Shown here: positions 8,570 to 16,395 of the stretch, piece after piece | How the letters are laid out: the number at the start of each line of letters is the position of its first letter | Numbering within the stretch: the stretch's first letter is position 1 | Assembly (NCBI RefSeq): GCF_004117055.1 | Contig: NZ_CP026363.1 | Coordinates: 2,286,001 to 2,350,000 of the forward strand | Direction of reading: 5' to 3' | Length of the DNA: 64,000 bases | Origin: Brevibacillus agri | GTDB taxonomy: Bacteria > Bacillota > Bacilli > Brevibacillales > Brevibacillaceae | Program-made: the position numbers and the translations under genes | Notes under the pieces: model-generated | The model's input: only the letters and a program-made list of their open reading frames with translations | Databases searched by the model: none | Told to the model about the DNA's origin: nothing

Positions 8570-8628
8570 GGGTACGGATTTTATTGATAAGGTCGTTTCC
8601 CATTTTTAGCAAGAAGGAGCTGTACAGG

Positions 8629-9645
8629 ATGAAAAGAAACAAGGTTGGAGCACACAGAGCGCCTGGCATGCTGAGCGCCTTACTATTGGCGATGGCGGTA
8701 TTGCTTGCGGCTTGCGGTGGAGCCGGAGGGGGCAGCGGGGCCTCGCAGGAAAACGCAGTAGAGGGGCAAACAGCGGCAACGGCTGCGACGAGCGGAGAGG
8801 CCAAGCCGTCTACCCGTAAAGTAAAGACGGTCAACGGAGAAATTGAAATTCCGGCCGAGCCAAAGCGCATTGTCGCCCAAGGATATTTGGCTACCTTCCT
8901 GGCACTCGGGATCAAGCCTGTCGGGGCACCGTTCTGGGATATCGACTCCCCGCATATCAAGGCACAGACAGCGGGCATCGAAGACATCGGCACGATTGAC
9001 GCCAGCAGTGTGGAGAAAATTTTGGCCCTGAATCCCGACCTGATCGTCACGTTGAGCGACGACCCCAAGCTCTATGAGCAGTTGAGCAAAATCGCGCCCA
9101 CACTCGTTTTCGTCCATACGACATTCAAAGACTCGCGCGAGCAAATCCGCACGTTCGGGGAGATTCTCGGCAAGGAAAAAGAAGCGGAAGCCTGGATTGC
9201 CTCTTTCAACGAAACGGTAGAGAAAGCAAAGCAGCGTATCAAGGGAGTCGTCGGCGAAAACGCGACGGCTGCGATCATGGGCGGCTTCGACAAGCAACTG
9301 GTGGTGTACGCCGACGGCCTTTGGCGGGGAGCCGAAGCCATGTACAAGCATCTTGGGCTGAAGCGACCGCCGCTGGTGCAAAAAAGCGTAGACGAGGGCA
9401 AAGAGCATGTGACCATCTCGTTAGAGCAGGTCAACGAATTTTCCGGCGACTACCTTTTTGTGGAGTCGGGCAAGCAGGCGGGACTTGATCCGAGCAATCC
9501 GATCTGGAACACGCTGGACGCAGTCAAAAACGGCCGCGTTTACCAGATGGATACCGACTATTTTTGGCCGTACGACACGATTGCCGTAAAAGCACAAGTC
9601 GATCTGATTGCCGACATGCTGGTCGAGGGCAAGCATCAGTTTTGA
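8629..9645 (+). CDS. Iron-siderophore ABC transporter substrate-binding lipoprotein
   Basis: The 338-residue product has a lipoprotein signal peptide ending in the lipobox LAAC (Cys29), a Gly/Ser-rich linker and a periplasmic-binding fold of the FecB/FeuA type. The start of the fold reads KRIVAQGYLATFLALGIKPVG, and phrases such as ALNPDLIVTLSDD and DIGTIDASSVEKILA are family-typical. It would capture a ferric siderophore outside the membrane and pass it to a permease; no permease or ATPase genes are adjacent, so it must use one encoded elsewhere. The ATG follows AGAAGGAG; an upstream in-frame start lacks a site. It sits just after its presumed regulator. Confidence 0.9.
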   Translation: MKRNKVGAHRAPGMLSALLLAMAVLLAACGGAGGGSGASQENAVEGQTAATAATSGEAKPSTRKVKTVNGEIEIPAEPKRIVAQGYLATFLALGIKPVGAPFWDIDSPHIKAQTAGIEDIGTIDASSVEKILALNPDLIVTLSDDPKLYEQLSKIAPTLVFVHTTFKDSREQIRTFGEILGKEKEAEAWIASFNETVEKAKQRIKGVVGENATAAIMGGFDKQLVVYADGLWRGAEAMYKHLGLKRPPLVQKSVDEGKEHVTISLEQVNEFSGDYLFVESGKQAGLDPSNPIWNTLDAVKNGRVYQMDTDYFWPYDTIAVKAQVDLIADMLVEGKHQF

Positions 9646-9647
9646 CA

Positions 9648-9998
9648 GCGGAATATTTCCTCCTGCCATCTGGATACATGCTGAAATCAGCCCTCGAGCC
9701 AGCTTACGTGTACGAAGGCGATGAACCTGCCCGGCTGGTTGCGCTCGTAGAGGCGGGAATCGGCATCGCCTTTATCCCTTGCACGGGAAGGAGCTTGCAC
9801 GAGCAGGTCCACTATTTGCGGGTAGAGGGCTGCAATTTGGCGCGCGAGATCGCTTTGCTCTGGCACAAGAGCCGGTACATTTCCCGCGCTGCCCGGGAGT
9901 TTCGCGAGATCGTGGAGGAATACTTTGCGGACGTCACGAGCAATGCGCTGCTGTCCTTTTGCAAACCGGATGCTTTCCGCTTGGAGCGTGGAAAATGA
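9648..9998 (+). pseudogene. C-terminal fragment of a LysR-type regulator
   Basis: The frame encodes the last third of a LysR substrate-binding domain: YVYEGDEPARLVALVEAGIG, then IAFIPCTGR and the closing ALLWHKSRYISRAAREF pattern. There is no helix-turn-helix part, no upstream ribosome binding site and no promoter. The fragment begins directly after the stop of the lipoprotein gene. It looks like the residue of a deletion that removed the rest of the regulator. An in-frame ATG at 9678 could in principle give a 106-residue protein. Confidence 0.7.
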
Positions 9999-10072
9999 CA
10001 GGCAGACGGGCGGCCACGACAGCCAGGTCAGAGCCAGTCTGCTGCTGTTTGCCACACAAGAAAGAATACGAA

Positions 10073-10139
10073 AACCCACCTTTACGAGCGGGCCGCAACA
10101 TCTGGCGCGGCGTGGTCGCTCCACTCGTAAAGGTGGGTT
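10073..10139 (-). terminator. Long-stem terminator of the FlxA-like gene
   Basis: A 16-base perfect stem (AACCCACCTTTACGAG/CTCGTAAAGGTGGGTT) with a 35-base loop follows the minus-strand gene and ends in TTTTCG on that strand. Confidence 0.65.
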
Positions 10140-10152
10140 GTTCTGTCTCGCG

Positions 10153-10968
10153 TTACGGGGCGAGTTCCAGGTCAGGTGCGGACTGGGCGTTTTCTGCCGA
10201 AGACTCGCCGCTGCTCGATTCATCTGCATTGCGGGGAGGGGCAGCGGTGCTGAAAGATTCGGCTTCGGCAAAATTCGTCTGCTCGATGAGCTGTGCTGCC
10301 AGCGCCTTAAACTTTTCTCCCATCTGCTCATCGAGCCTGCCCATCGTCTGTTCCAGTGCGGCCACTTGCTCGCGTTTGGCTGTTGCCGTTTGGCCTGACA
10401 AAGCCCGGCTTTCGTCCAGCTTGATCTCCTGATTCAACACCCGGATGCCGCGGGCGATTTTATGTTTCTGGGCAGAAAGCTGTTCGAGCTGCTCCAAGTT
10501 ACCGGACAACGCCATGAAATGCTGCAAGGCAGGTTCTTCGGCAGTCTGGTTGCCAGCGTCAGCGGGTTTTTCAGGAGTCGGCTGTTTGCTGTCTGCATCC
10601 TGGACGAACGTCTTCTGCATTTCATCCAGCTTGATTTGGCTGATTTGTTCATCCAGAGCGCGAATTTGCTCATCGAGCGCCTTGATCTGCTCCTGGATGC
10701 CCTGGGCTTGCCCGCCCGATTTCAATGCTGACTCATATAATTTGCTTTTGCTCTCTTGCAGCTTTTCCCGTTGGGGCTGCAACGATTGCATCAGGTCATT
10801 TTTTTTCGACTGGTTGTTTTTCGCAAAAAGGCTGCGAGCCTGGGAACTGACAGTGACGGAATCGGCTTGTTTTTTTTGCTGCCTGTCCGCTACTGCCTGA
10901 TTTTCAGCCCCGTTGCTTAAGCGAAGGGGGCTTTGGGGGTGCAGGGCGTGCGACATGGAAATTTTCAC
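10153..10968 (-). CDS. FlxA-like coiled-coil protein
   Basis: The 271-residue product is hydrophilic, Gln/Glu/Lys-rich and almost wholly coiled coil (heptad-like runs such as IQEQIKALDEQIRALDEQIS at about 120-140). A Ser/Glu/Ala-rich disordered tail follows. It has no signal peptide or membrane segment. It resembles FlxA-family proteins, which are linked to flagellar regulons in enterobacteria; in Firmicutes the role is unknown. The GTG at 10968 has AGAGGAA seven bases upstream and was preferred to the longer frame. A sigma-D-like promoter match upstream would fit motility control but is weak. Confidence 0.6.
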   Translation of the reverse strand: MKISMSHALHPQSPLRLSNGAENQAVADRQQKKQADSVTVSSQARSLFAKNNQSKKNDLMQSLQPQREKLQESKSKLYESALKSGGQAQGIQEQIKALDEQIRALDEQISQIKLDEMQKTFVQDADSKQPTPEKPADAGNQTAEEPALQHFMALSGNLEQLEQLSAQKHKIARGIRVLNQEIKLDESRALSGQTATAKREQVAALEQTMGRLDEQMGEKFKALAAQLIEQTNFAEAESFSTAAPPRNADESSSGESSAENAQSAPDLELAP

Positions 10969-11270
10969 ATGGGTTCCTCTTTTCCAATCAGCGGTAATGC
11001 TGCTTCTCCTGTTACCATCGGCTATATTTTTCCATTTGTGTATAGGAATTGCGGACAATGGTTAAAGTTTTTTTGAACGGAGAAGGCCGCAAAAAACAGC
11101 CTGCCTATCATGAACTAGGGCGAATTTCCGCGAACGGCTCGGAGGAAGCAGGATGTTTTTCTTCTATATAATATACAAAGGACAGCCCGCGCCGTCGCGG
11201 ACGGACAAGTTTGTGCTTGTCGACCCGAGCCTATACACAACGGCTTTATATGGCGTCACTTTCCATATCC
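10969..11270. other. Intergenic spacer between the FlxA-like gene and the tRNA promoter
   Basis: No coding gene is supported here; short frames lack ribosome binding sites. It holds the leader of the minus-strand FlxA-like gene with a candidate promoter (11015-11042), then unassigned DNA up to the tRNA promoter at 11271. Confidence 0.5.
11015..11042 (-). promoter_or_regulatory. Possible sigma-D-type promoter of the FlxA-like gene
   Basis: On the minus strand TACA, a 16-base spacer and GCCGATGG resemble the motility promoter consensus (TAAA, 14-16 bases, GCCGATAT). It lies about 45 bases before the start. Two of eight -10 positions and one -35 position differ. Confidence 0.3.
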
Positions 11271-11298
11271 TTGACTTTTTTTTCACATATGTTACAAT
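11271..11298 (+). promoter_or_regulatory. Promoter of the Gly-Met-His tRNA cluster
   Basis: TTGACT (11271-11276), a 16-base spacer and TACAAT (11293-11298) with TG before it form a good sigma-A promoter about 90 bases before tRNA-Gly. Confidence 0.65.
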
Positions 11299-11387
11299 TA
11301 CGCTTGTAAAAGAGGTCCGAAAACCACTTTTCAGCAATGCGAACCTGGCAAGCGACAGCTTGCGCAAAAGGGGACAGCATTTGTTTT

Positions 11388-11461
11388 GCGGGTGTAGTTC
11401 AATGGTAGAACTCCAGCCTTCCAAGCTGGTCGCGTGGGTTCGATTCCCATCACCCGCTCCA
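11388..11461 (+). tRNA. tRNA-Gly (UCC)
   Basis: Acceptor stem GCGGGTG/CACCCGC, anticodon loop CTTCCAA with anticodon TCC, T-arm GGTTCGATTCC and an encoded CCA. First of three clustered tRNAs. Confidence 0.95.
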
Positions 11462-11469
11462 TAGCGTTT

Positions 11470-11543
11470 GGCGGTGTAGCTCAGATGGTCAGAGCGTTCG
11501 GTTCATACCCGAAAGGTCGGGGGTTCGACTCCCTCCGCCGCTA
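11470..11543 (+). tRNA. tRNA-Met (CAU), elongator
   Basis: The cloverleaf beginning GGCGGTGTAGCTCAG carries anticodon CAT. It lacks the initiator-type 5' end and the three G-C pairs typical of initiator tRNA, so it reads as elongator methionine tRNA. The 3' end is ACC followed by T, so CCA is not fully encoded. Confidence 0.92.
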
Positions 11544-11562
11544 CCTGATTGATTCCACACAT

Positions 11563-11639
11563 GGCGGTCGTGGCGAAGGGGTTAACGCACCGGATTGTGG
11601 CTCCGGCATTCGTGGGTTCGAGTCCCATCGATCGCCCCA
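11563..11639 (+). tRNA. tRNA-His (GUG)
   Basis: Anticodon GTG in the loop TTGTGGC. The acceptor stem GCGGTCG/CGATCGC is preceded by an encoded extra G that faces C73, the identity feature of histidine tRNA. CCA is encoded. Confidence 0.95.
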
Positions 11640-11652
11640 TAGTAGAAACAGC

Positions 11653-11695
11653 AAAAGCCCAGCGAGATTCCTGCACGGATCTGGCTGGGCTTTTT
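11653..11695. terminator. Terminator after tRNA-His, probably bidirectional
   Basis: The stem AAAGCCCAGC/GCTGGGCTTT is followed by TTTTTG on the plus strand and by TTTTG on the minus strand. It ends the tRNA transcript and may also stop the minus-strand glyoxalase-DinB transcript. Confidence 0.75.
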
Positions 11696-11923
11696 GTATG
11701 CGCATTTTCAGGACGAGTTTCTCGCTCGCTACATGTTGCGGTGCAGCATGGCAGTGGTCCGAGCATAGGCACACATGCGATCGACCGCCCCGCCTTCATG
11801 CGGCGAAACATGCAGGCGGTGCGAAAAAAGCATACAAGCGCGCGCACGAGAAAGGTTCGCGGCGGGGCGACACAGTTCCTTACGCGGCCAAGAAGCTGCC
11901 AGCGGGAGCTTGTTTTTGCCTGC

Positions 11924-12292
11924 TTACGGAAAAGGATGCGGCTGAAAAAAGTGAATCCGGTTGCCAAACGGGTCTGTCACGCACACCTCGCGCGTTCCCC
12001 ATGGCGTTTTTTCCAGACCGGGCCGGGCGTATTTGTACGACTTGCCGGTAAGCGTCTGGTGCAGCAGCTCGATGTCCTCGACCTGCACGCGGACAGCCGC
12101 GCCCGGACAGGCGTCTCCGTGATGTTCGGTTAAGTGCAGCACGCACTCGGGCGACGAGACTTGCATGTACAGCGGAAAATGGTCCTCGTAGCGATGCTCC
12201 CAATCGACCTGAAATCCGAGAAAATCGACGTAAAACTCCTTCGCTTTTGCTTCGTCAAAAATGCGGAAGACAGGCGTGACGGCAAGAGTCAT
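11924..12292 (-). CDS. Glyoxalase/bleomycin-resistance superfamily protein
   Basis: The 122-residue product has the paired beta-alpha-beta fold of the VOC superfamily: an opening VTPVFRIFDEAKAKEFYVD, a central LHLTEHHGDA segment with possible metal ligands, and the ending VTDPFGNRIHF. Members bind metals and act on glyoxal adducts or bind toxic compounds; the substrate here cannot be told. The reading frame extends far upstream without sense, and the ATG at 12292 has AAGGAGG 11 bases before it. It overlaps the stop of the DinB gene by four bases (ATGA), so the pair is co-translated. Confidence 0.8.
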   Translation of the reverse strand: MTLAVTPVFRIFDEAKAKEFYVDFLGFQVDWEHRYEDHFPLYMQVSSPECVLHLTEHHGDACPGAAVRVQVEDIELLHQTLTGKSYKYARPGLEKTPWGTREVCVTDPFGNRIHFFQPHPFP

Positions 12293-12753
12293 CTGTTCAC
12301 AAACCTCCTTAATGCAGTAATCGTGGACAAATGCAGCCCTTCGTGAAAAATCGTCCGCACCAGCACCTGGGCGATGGTGTGCATGCCAGATTCGGTGGCA
12401 GGAAATGGTTCCTCCAGCCGCTCCCCATAGGCGGAGCGAATTTGCTGAGGCTGTTCTTCCAGCAAGGCGAGGATGGTTTGCAGGGGAGGGGGAGGAGATT
12501 GCCAGTCTGCCGGTTTGGTCCCGTAGCCGAACCATTCGCGGAAGCCGGGCGGAATCGGAGCCTCCTCTTTCGTCAAGTGCTGCAGCCATAAGTATTGATC
12601 CAGATAGATGTGTCCCAAGTTCCACAAAATATTGTTGGAAAAGCCCGCCGGGACGATGAGCGCTTCTTCCTCTGACAAGCCGTTTACCGCCTCCAGCACT
12701 TCCTTTCGATAATCTTCCAACTGCTGAAAGAGGACAATATGCCGTTTTTCCAT
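12289..12753 (-). CDS. DinB-family protein
   Basis: The 154-residue product is a four-helix DinB/YfiT-like protein. Conserved histidines suited to metal binding are visible in WNLGHIYLDQY (about residues 45-55) and IFHEGLHL near the C-terminus. Family members include thiol-S-transferases that use bacillithiol, but many have no known role. It begins with ATG after AGGAGGG and leads the two-gene unit with the glyoxalase-like gene, which suggests thiol or toxin detoxification. A paralogue with the same GTKPADW motif lies at 57653-58132. Confidence 0.82.
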   Translation of the reverse strand: MEKRHIVLFQQLEDYRKEVLEAVNGLSEEEALIVPAGFSNNILWNLGHIYLDQYLWLQHLTKEEAPIPPGFREWFGYGTKPADWQSPPPPLQTILALLEEQPQQIRSAYGERLEEPFPATESGMHTIAQVLVRTIFHEGLHLSTITALRRFVNR

Positions 12754-12837
12754 ACCTCTGTTCCCTCCTGATTTCGCTTCTTCTTACCATTCCATGCCAT
12801 CGCCGCTTTCTCCTATCCGCGAGAAGGGAAAGGCACA

Positions 12838-12878
12838 GAAAAAAAAGCGTGCCGGGTCCCCGGTGGACCGACACGCTT
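12838..12878 (-). terminator. Terminator of the EamA transporter gene
   Basis: The stem AAGCGTG(T)CGGTCC with its complement is followed by eight T residues on the minus strand, eight bases after the stop codon of the transporter. Confidence 0.8.
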
Positions 12879-12885
12879 GATTCAA

Positions 12886-13794
12886 TTACATGCCTTTTTT
12901 CTCCAAGACATGGGCGGGCGCGAAAAGCCTGCGCCATTTGATTTGCGGCACGCAGATGGCCGCGAGGATCATCAGAACGCCGCCCCATTGGGAAAGCGTC
13001 ACGTTTTCTTGGAGGACAAAGCAGGACAAAAGCACGACGGTTGGCAACTCGACGGCACTCAAGATCGTGGCGAGGCCGTTGCCGATGCGGGGGACGCCTA
13101 CCGCCAGGCAAAAAATCGGGATGACCGAGCCGAATACGGCAACGAGCAAGCCGAGCGGAAGCAGTCCGTCCATCAGCCGTCCATTGAGCAAAAAAGTAGG
13201 CGGGTAGACGATGGAGAGCATCACGGCTGCCATGCTGATCGTAATCGCGCTGCGCAAATAAGGATTCATGCCCGGAAGGACGCGCCCGCTGAAGAAAATG
13301 ACCAGCGCGAACGTTGCCCCCGACAACAGGCCGCAGACCAGACCCGTGATGCTGACGTTTTGCAGCCCGCCTTCGCTAAGACCGCTGGCCAGCACCGTCC
13401 CGCCGCCGAGCATGAGCAGCGATACCCATTTTTCTGCTGTCGGCCATTTGCGGTCGACGAGCGATTCGAGCAGGACACCGATCCAGGTGAACTGGAACAA
13501 CAGCACGATGGCGAGCGAAGCAGACACGCGACTGACAGCCTGATGGTAAAAAATACTGGTGGAAGCCATCATCAGGCTGACTGGCGCCAAAATCAGCAAA
13601 TATTTCCAATGAAACCGTTCCCGCGAGAAGAACAAGGCCGCAATCGACATAATCAAGCCGCCGAAAATCAGTTGGCTCCCGCTCATTTCAAAAGGAGTGA
13701 AGCCAAGGGCGAACGCGTGCTTCATGAACAGGGACAGCACCCCGTAGCTGCATGCGCCGAGCAAGACTAACAAAACAGAACGCCAGTATGTCAT
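12886..13794 (-). CDS. EamA/DMT-family transporter
   Basis: The 302-residue protein is very hydrophobic, with about ten predicted membrane helices in two EamA repeats (roughly 5-140 and 150-290). It would be an inner-membrane exporter or importer of small metabolites; the substrate is unknown. The N-terminus MTYWRSVLLVLLGACSYGVL and the repeated pattern of small residues in the last helix of each half are typical of the family. The ATG follows GAAAGGAA nine bases upstream. It is transcribed divergently from rarD, another member of the superfamily, which lies 261 bases away. Confidence 0.87.
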   Translation of the reverse strand: MTYWRSVLLVLLGACSYGVLSLFMKHAFALGFTPFEMSGSQLIFGGLIMSIAALFFSRERFHWKYLLILAPVSLMMASTSIFYHQAVSRVSASLAIVLLFQFTWIGVLLESLVDRKWPTAEKWVSLLMLGGGTVLASGLSEGGLQNVSITGLVCGLLSGATFALVIFFSGRVLPGMNPYLRSAITISMAAVMLSIVYPPTFLLNGRLMDGLLPLGLLVAVFGSVIPIFCLAVGVPRIGNGLATILSAVELPTVVLLSCFVLQENVTLSQWGGVLMILAAICVPQIKWRRLFAPAHVLEKKGM

Positions 13795-14055
13795 AGGTAA
13801 AAATTCCTTTCTTATGACTAAACTCGGTTGAATAATGCCTATTGTACACCAGCGTTAAAAATGGTACAATGAAAAATTTGATCTCACTTCATTGTGTTAC
13901 TGAGGTAATCAGATGTCTTGTTACATCGCTGCCATGGTAGCGAATGAAAGTGTCTCGAGCGCTTATATTGGTGATGAATACATAGCCGATTGGCGACAAT
14001 TCCGTTACACTACTCTATAGGATGGGCACATGGCAAAATCAGTGGAGGAAGAAAA

Positions 14056-14964
14056 ATGAAACAGGGGATACTTTACGCGTTTGCCGCGTATTTTGCATGG
14101 GGGATGCTCCCGCTGTACTGGAAGCTGTTCCAGTCGATGGGCGCATGGGAGATTTTGGCGCATCGCATCGTCTGGTCTGTTCTTTTTGTCGCAATCATTA
14201 TTCAGGTAACGAAACGCTGGCGCGCGATGTGGGGATCGGTATCCGGAGGCAAAATAGCCGCGGCGCTTGCCATCTGCTCCCTGCTCATCAGTGCGAACTG
14301 GCTGATCTACATTTGGGCGGTAAACAACAACCAGGTCATGCAAACGAGCCTTGGCTACTATATGAATCCGCTGTTTACGGTGCTGCTCGGCGTGATCTTT
14401 TTAAAAGAAAAAATGCATGCCGGACAGTGGGTAGCGCTGATTCTGGCTGCCTGCGGCGTCCTGTTCATCACCGTGCAATACGGCGAGTTTCCGTGGATTG
14501 CCCTCTCGCTGGCGCTCACGTTTGCGTTTTACGGCCTGGCGAAAAAGGTGGTGAAGATGGAGGCGATGATCGGGCTTGCGTGGGAGACGCTGTTCGTCGC
14601 GCCAATCGCGCTCGGCTATCTGATTATGCTCCAGGCAAACGGGACAGAGACCGTGACGACTTTGGCATGGTGGCAGATGTTGTTGCTGGCGCTGGCCGGA
14701 GTCGCGACGGCGATGCCGTTGTACTGGTTTGCGCAAGCCGCGAAGCGCTTGCCGCTCTCGATCGTCGGCTTCATCCAGTACGTCTCGCCGACGATTACGC
14801 TGCTTACCGCTGTGTTTTTGTTCGGAGAGCCGTTTACGACGACGCATCTCATCAGCTTTTCGTGCATCTGGTCGGCGCTCGTCATCTTTACCGTAAGCTC
14901 GATGCGCAAAAAGCCGGCGACGGTTCCGCTCAAGCCGGAAGTGGCGATCAAAAAGCAAGCGTGA
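14056..14964 (+). CDS. rarD: RarD-type EamA-family transporter
   Basis: The 302-residue protein has ten predicted membrane helices and the features of the RarD subfamily: an opening KQGILYAFAAYFAWGMLPLY, then WEILAHRIVWS (about 34-44) and the NWLIYIWAVNNN segment near 85-95. RarD proteins are named from chloramphenicol sensitivity in other bacteria; the natural substrate is unknown. The ATG at 14056 is seven bases after GGAGG; a longer frame starting at 13990 lacks a site. A strong terminator follows, shared with convergent pdxK. Confidence 0.88.
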   Translation: MKQGILYAFAAYFAWGMLPLYWKLFQSMGAWEILAHRIVWSVLFVAIIIQVTKRWRAMWGSVSGGKIAAALAICSLLISANWLIYIWAVNNNQVMQTSLGYYMNPLFTVLLGVIFLKEKMHAGQWVALILAACGVLFITVQYGEFPWIALSLALTFAFYGLAKKVVKMEAMIGLAWETLFVAPIALGYLIMLQANGTETVTTLAWWQMLLLALAGVATAMPLYWFAQAAKRLPLSIVGFIQYVSPTITLLTAVFLFGEPFTTTHLISFSCIWSALVIFTVSSMRKKPATVPLKPEVAIKKQA

Positions 14965-14978
14965 GATTAGAGAAAAAA

Positions 14979-15027
14979 ACTCCTGACCGATTCCGGGACG
15001 ATGCTCTCGGCGGGTCAGGAGTTTTTG
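14979..15027. terminator. Bidirectional terminator between rarD and pdxK
   Basis: The ten-base stem ACTCCTGACC/GGTCAGGAGT is flanked by T-runs on both strands and sits between two convergent genes. Confidence 0.85.
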
Positions 15028-15044
15028 TTTGCGAACCGCTGGCC

Positions 15045-15857
15045 TTAGCCTTGGTGCTTGCGGCGGTATGCGCCGTGGTTGGTTGGGCCGACGTATTGGT
15101 TGAGGGCAAAGGAGTGGCGAATCGCTTCTGTAATAAATTCCTTCGCGACTTCGACGGCTCCGCGCACGGAATTGCCTTTTGCCAGCTCAGCGCAGATCGC
15201 AGCAGAGAAGGTGCAGCCTGCTCCGTGCGTGAATGTAGTGTCAAAGCGCTCGGATTCGAGCACTTCGATGTTTTGCCCGTCGTAGAAAACGTCGACAGCA
15301 TTGCCGCTTTGCAGCTTGGTGCCGCCTTTTACCACGACGTAAGAAGTGCCGAAGTCATGAATGCGTTTTGCCGCTTCTTTCATGTCTTCTACGCTTGTCA
15401 GCGCGCCCATTTCGCTGAGGATGCCCGCTTCGAACAAGTTTGGCGTGGCAACCGTCGCACGCGGGAGCAGCACTTCACGCAGGCTGATGGCGATTTCCGG
15501 ATGGAGCGCTTCAGCGCCTTTACAGATCATCACCGGGTCTACGACGACATTTTTCAATTGGTATTGCTCTATTTTGCGGGCAGCGAGGTCAACCAGCTCG
15601 GTGGTGCCAAGCATCCCGGTTTTGACTGCATCGACGCCGATTCCGGCGAGCACCGTTTCGATCTGCTTTTCCAGAATAGCCACATCGATCGGGAACACTT
15701 CATGGAACCAGTCATTGTGCGGGTCTTGGGCCACGATAACAGTAAGGGCTGTCATTCCGAAGACGCCAAGCTCCTGAAACGTTTTGAGGTCTGCCTGTTG
15801 TCCAGCACCGCCGCTGGTATCGGAGCCTGCAATGGTAAGCGCTTTTTTCATTGTCAT
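15045..15857 (-). CDS. pdxK: Pyridoxal/hydroxymethylpyrimidine kinase PdxK
   Basis: The 270-residue protein matches the ThiD/PdxK ribokinase-like family: KKALTIAGSDTSGGAGQQAD at the N-terminus, VVDPVMICKG near 105, and the anion-hole motif THGAGCTFSAAI near 215. It is closer to Bacillus PdxK, which phosphorylates pyridoxal as well as hydroxymethylpyrimidine, than to ThiD, judged from KTFQELGVFGMTALTVIVAQ and the ending ALNQYVGPTNH. It acts in vitamin B6 salvage. The ATG at 15857 lies nine bases after GAGGGAG. It stands alone, with its own promoter and terminator. Confidence 0.88.
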   Translation of the reverse strand: MTMKKALTIAGSDTSGGAGQQADLKTFQELGVFGMTALTVIVAQDPHNDWFHEVFPIDVAILEKQIETVLAGIGVDAVKTGMLGTTELVDLAARKIEQYQLKNVVVDPVMICKGAEALHPEIAISLREVLLPRATVATPNLFEAGILSEMGALTSVEDMKEAAKRIHDFGTSYVVVKGGTKLQSGNAVDVFYDGQNIEVLESERFDTTFTHGAGCTFSAAICAELAKGNSVRGAVEVAKEFITEAIRHSFALNQYVGPTNHGAYRRKHQG

Positions 15858-15932
15858 TTTGATTATCTCCCTCTTGTGCAGCAGCGAAGTGAATGCAGAG
15901 CTTTACTGTCATGCACTGTAATGTCTCCCTCT

Positions 15933-15962
15933 ATATTAAGAGGAAAAAAACAGCGGTGTCAA
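15933..15962 (-). promoter_or_regulatory. Promoter of pdxK
   Basis: On the minus strand TTGACA, an 18-base spacer and TAATAT form a strong sigma-A promoter about 75 bases before the pdxK start. Confidence 0.65.
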
Positions 15963-15978
15963 TAATATCCCCATAAAT

Positions 15979-16011
15979 AAAAAACCGCTTCCCGGGATGA
16001 GAAACGGTTTT
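15979..16011 (-). terminator. Terminator of the 56-residue gene
   Basis: On the minus strand the stem AAAACCG/CGGTTTT, with an inner GC-rich part, is followed by a T-run; it lies 17 bases after the small gene. Confidence 0.7.
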
Positions 16012-16027
16012 CATTATGTAGACCATG

Positions 16028-16198
16028 TTAGCGGGAGGCAGCGTGATGAAAAGAAAAGCTGATCGGCGTAGACAGGGAGCGGGAGCGTTTGGTCGCGAGC
16101 TGTTTGGCCTGTTTGGCTGCTTCGAACATGCTCGGTGCCTTGATGATTTCTACCCATCTGCGAGTTGCGGTTTCAAATAAAAAGCGATAGATTGTCAT
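16028..16198 (-). CDS. Small basic hypothetical protein, 56 aa
   Basis: This frame runs from ATG at 16198 to TAA at 16028 and gives MTIYRFLFETATRRWVEIIK followed by an Ala/Lys/Arg/Ser-rich half. GAAAGGG lies nine bases before the start and a terminator follows the stop, so it has the marks of a real gene. The N-terminal half could form an amphipathic helix and the whole is strongly basic; there is no signal peptide. I do not recognise a family. It lies between pdxK and the ABC efflux genes, on the strand opposite the latter. Confidence 0.6.
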   Translation of the reverse strand: MTIYRFLFETATRRWVEIIKAPSMFEAAKQAKQLATKRSRSLSTPISFSFHHAASR

Positions 16199-16395
16199 CG
16201 GTCATCGCCCTTTCGTGTTTTCTTCACACTCATATTGTAGTACGTATTTGGCAGCAGTTGGTTACGCGTTTGTTACATGATTTTGAAAAAGCTGTTGCAT
16301 TTGTGTGAAGGCGAAATAGTTTTTGTCAAGTCCGTTACGTTTTTCGACTTTTTACGTCTTTAGTATGAGAAAAGAACGAATGAGGTGCTGTAAAG

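Noticed and set aside
11153..11464. 103-codon frame running through the tRNA-Gly gene
   Set aside because: It overlaps the tRNA and its promoter and has no ribosome binding site.
14022..15965. Long reading frame of 647 codons across rarD and pdxK
   Set aside because: It is a shadow frame: its two halves overlap real genes on both strands, and the composition (Arg/Ala/Cys/His-rich) is that of an out-of-frame reading of GC-rich genes.
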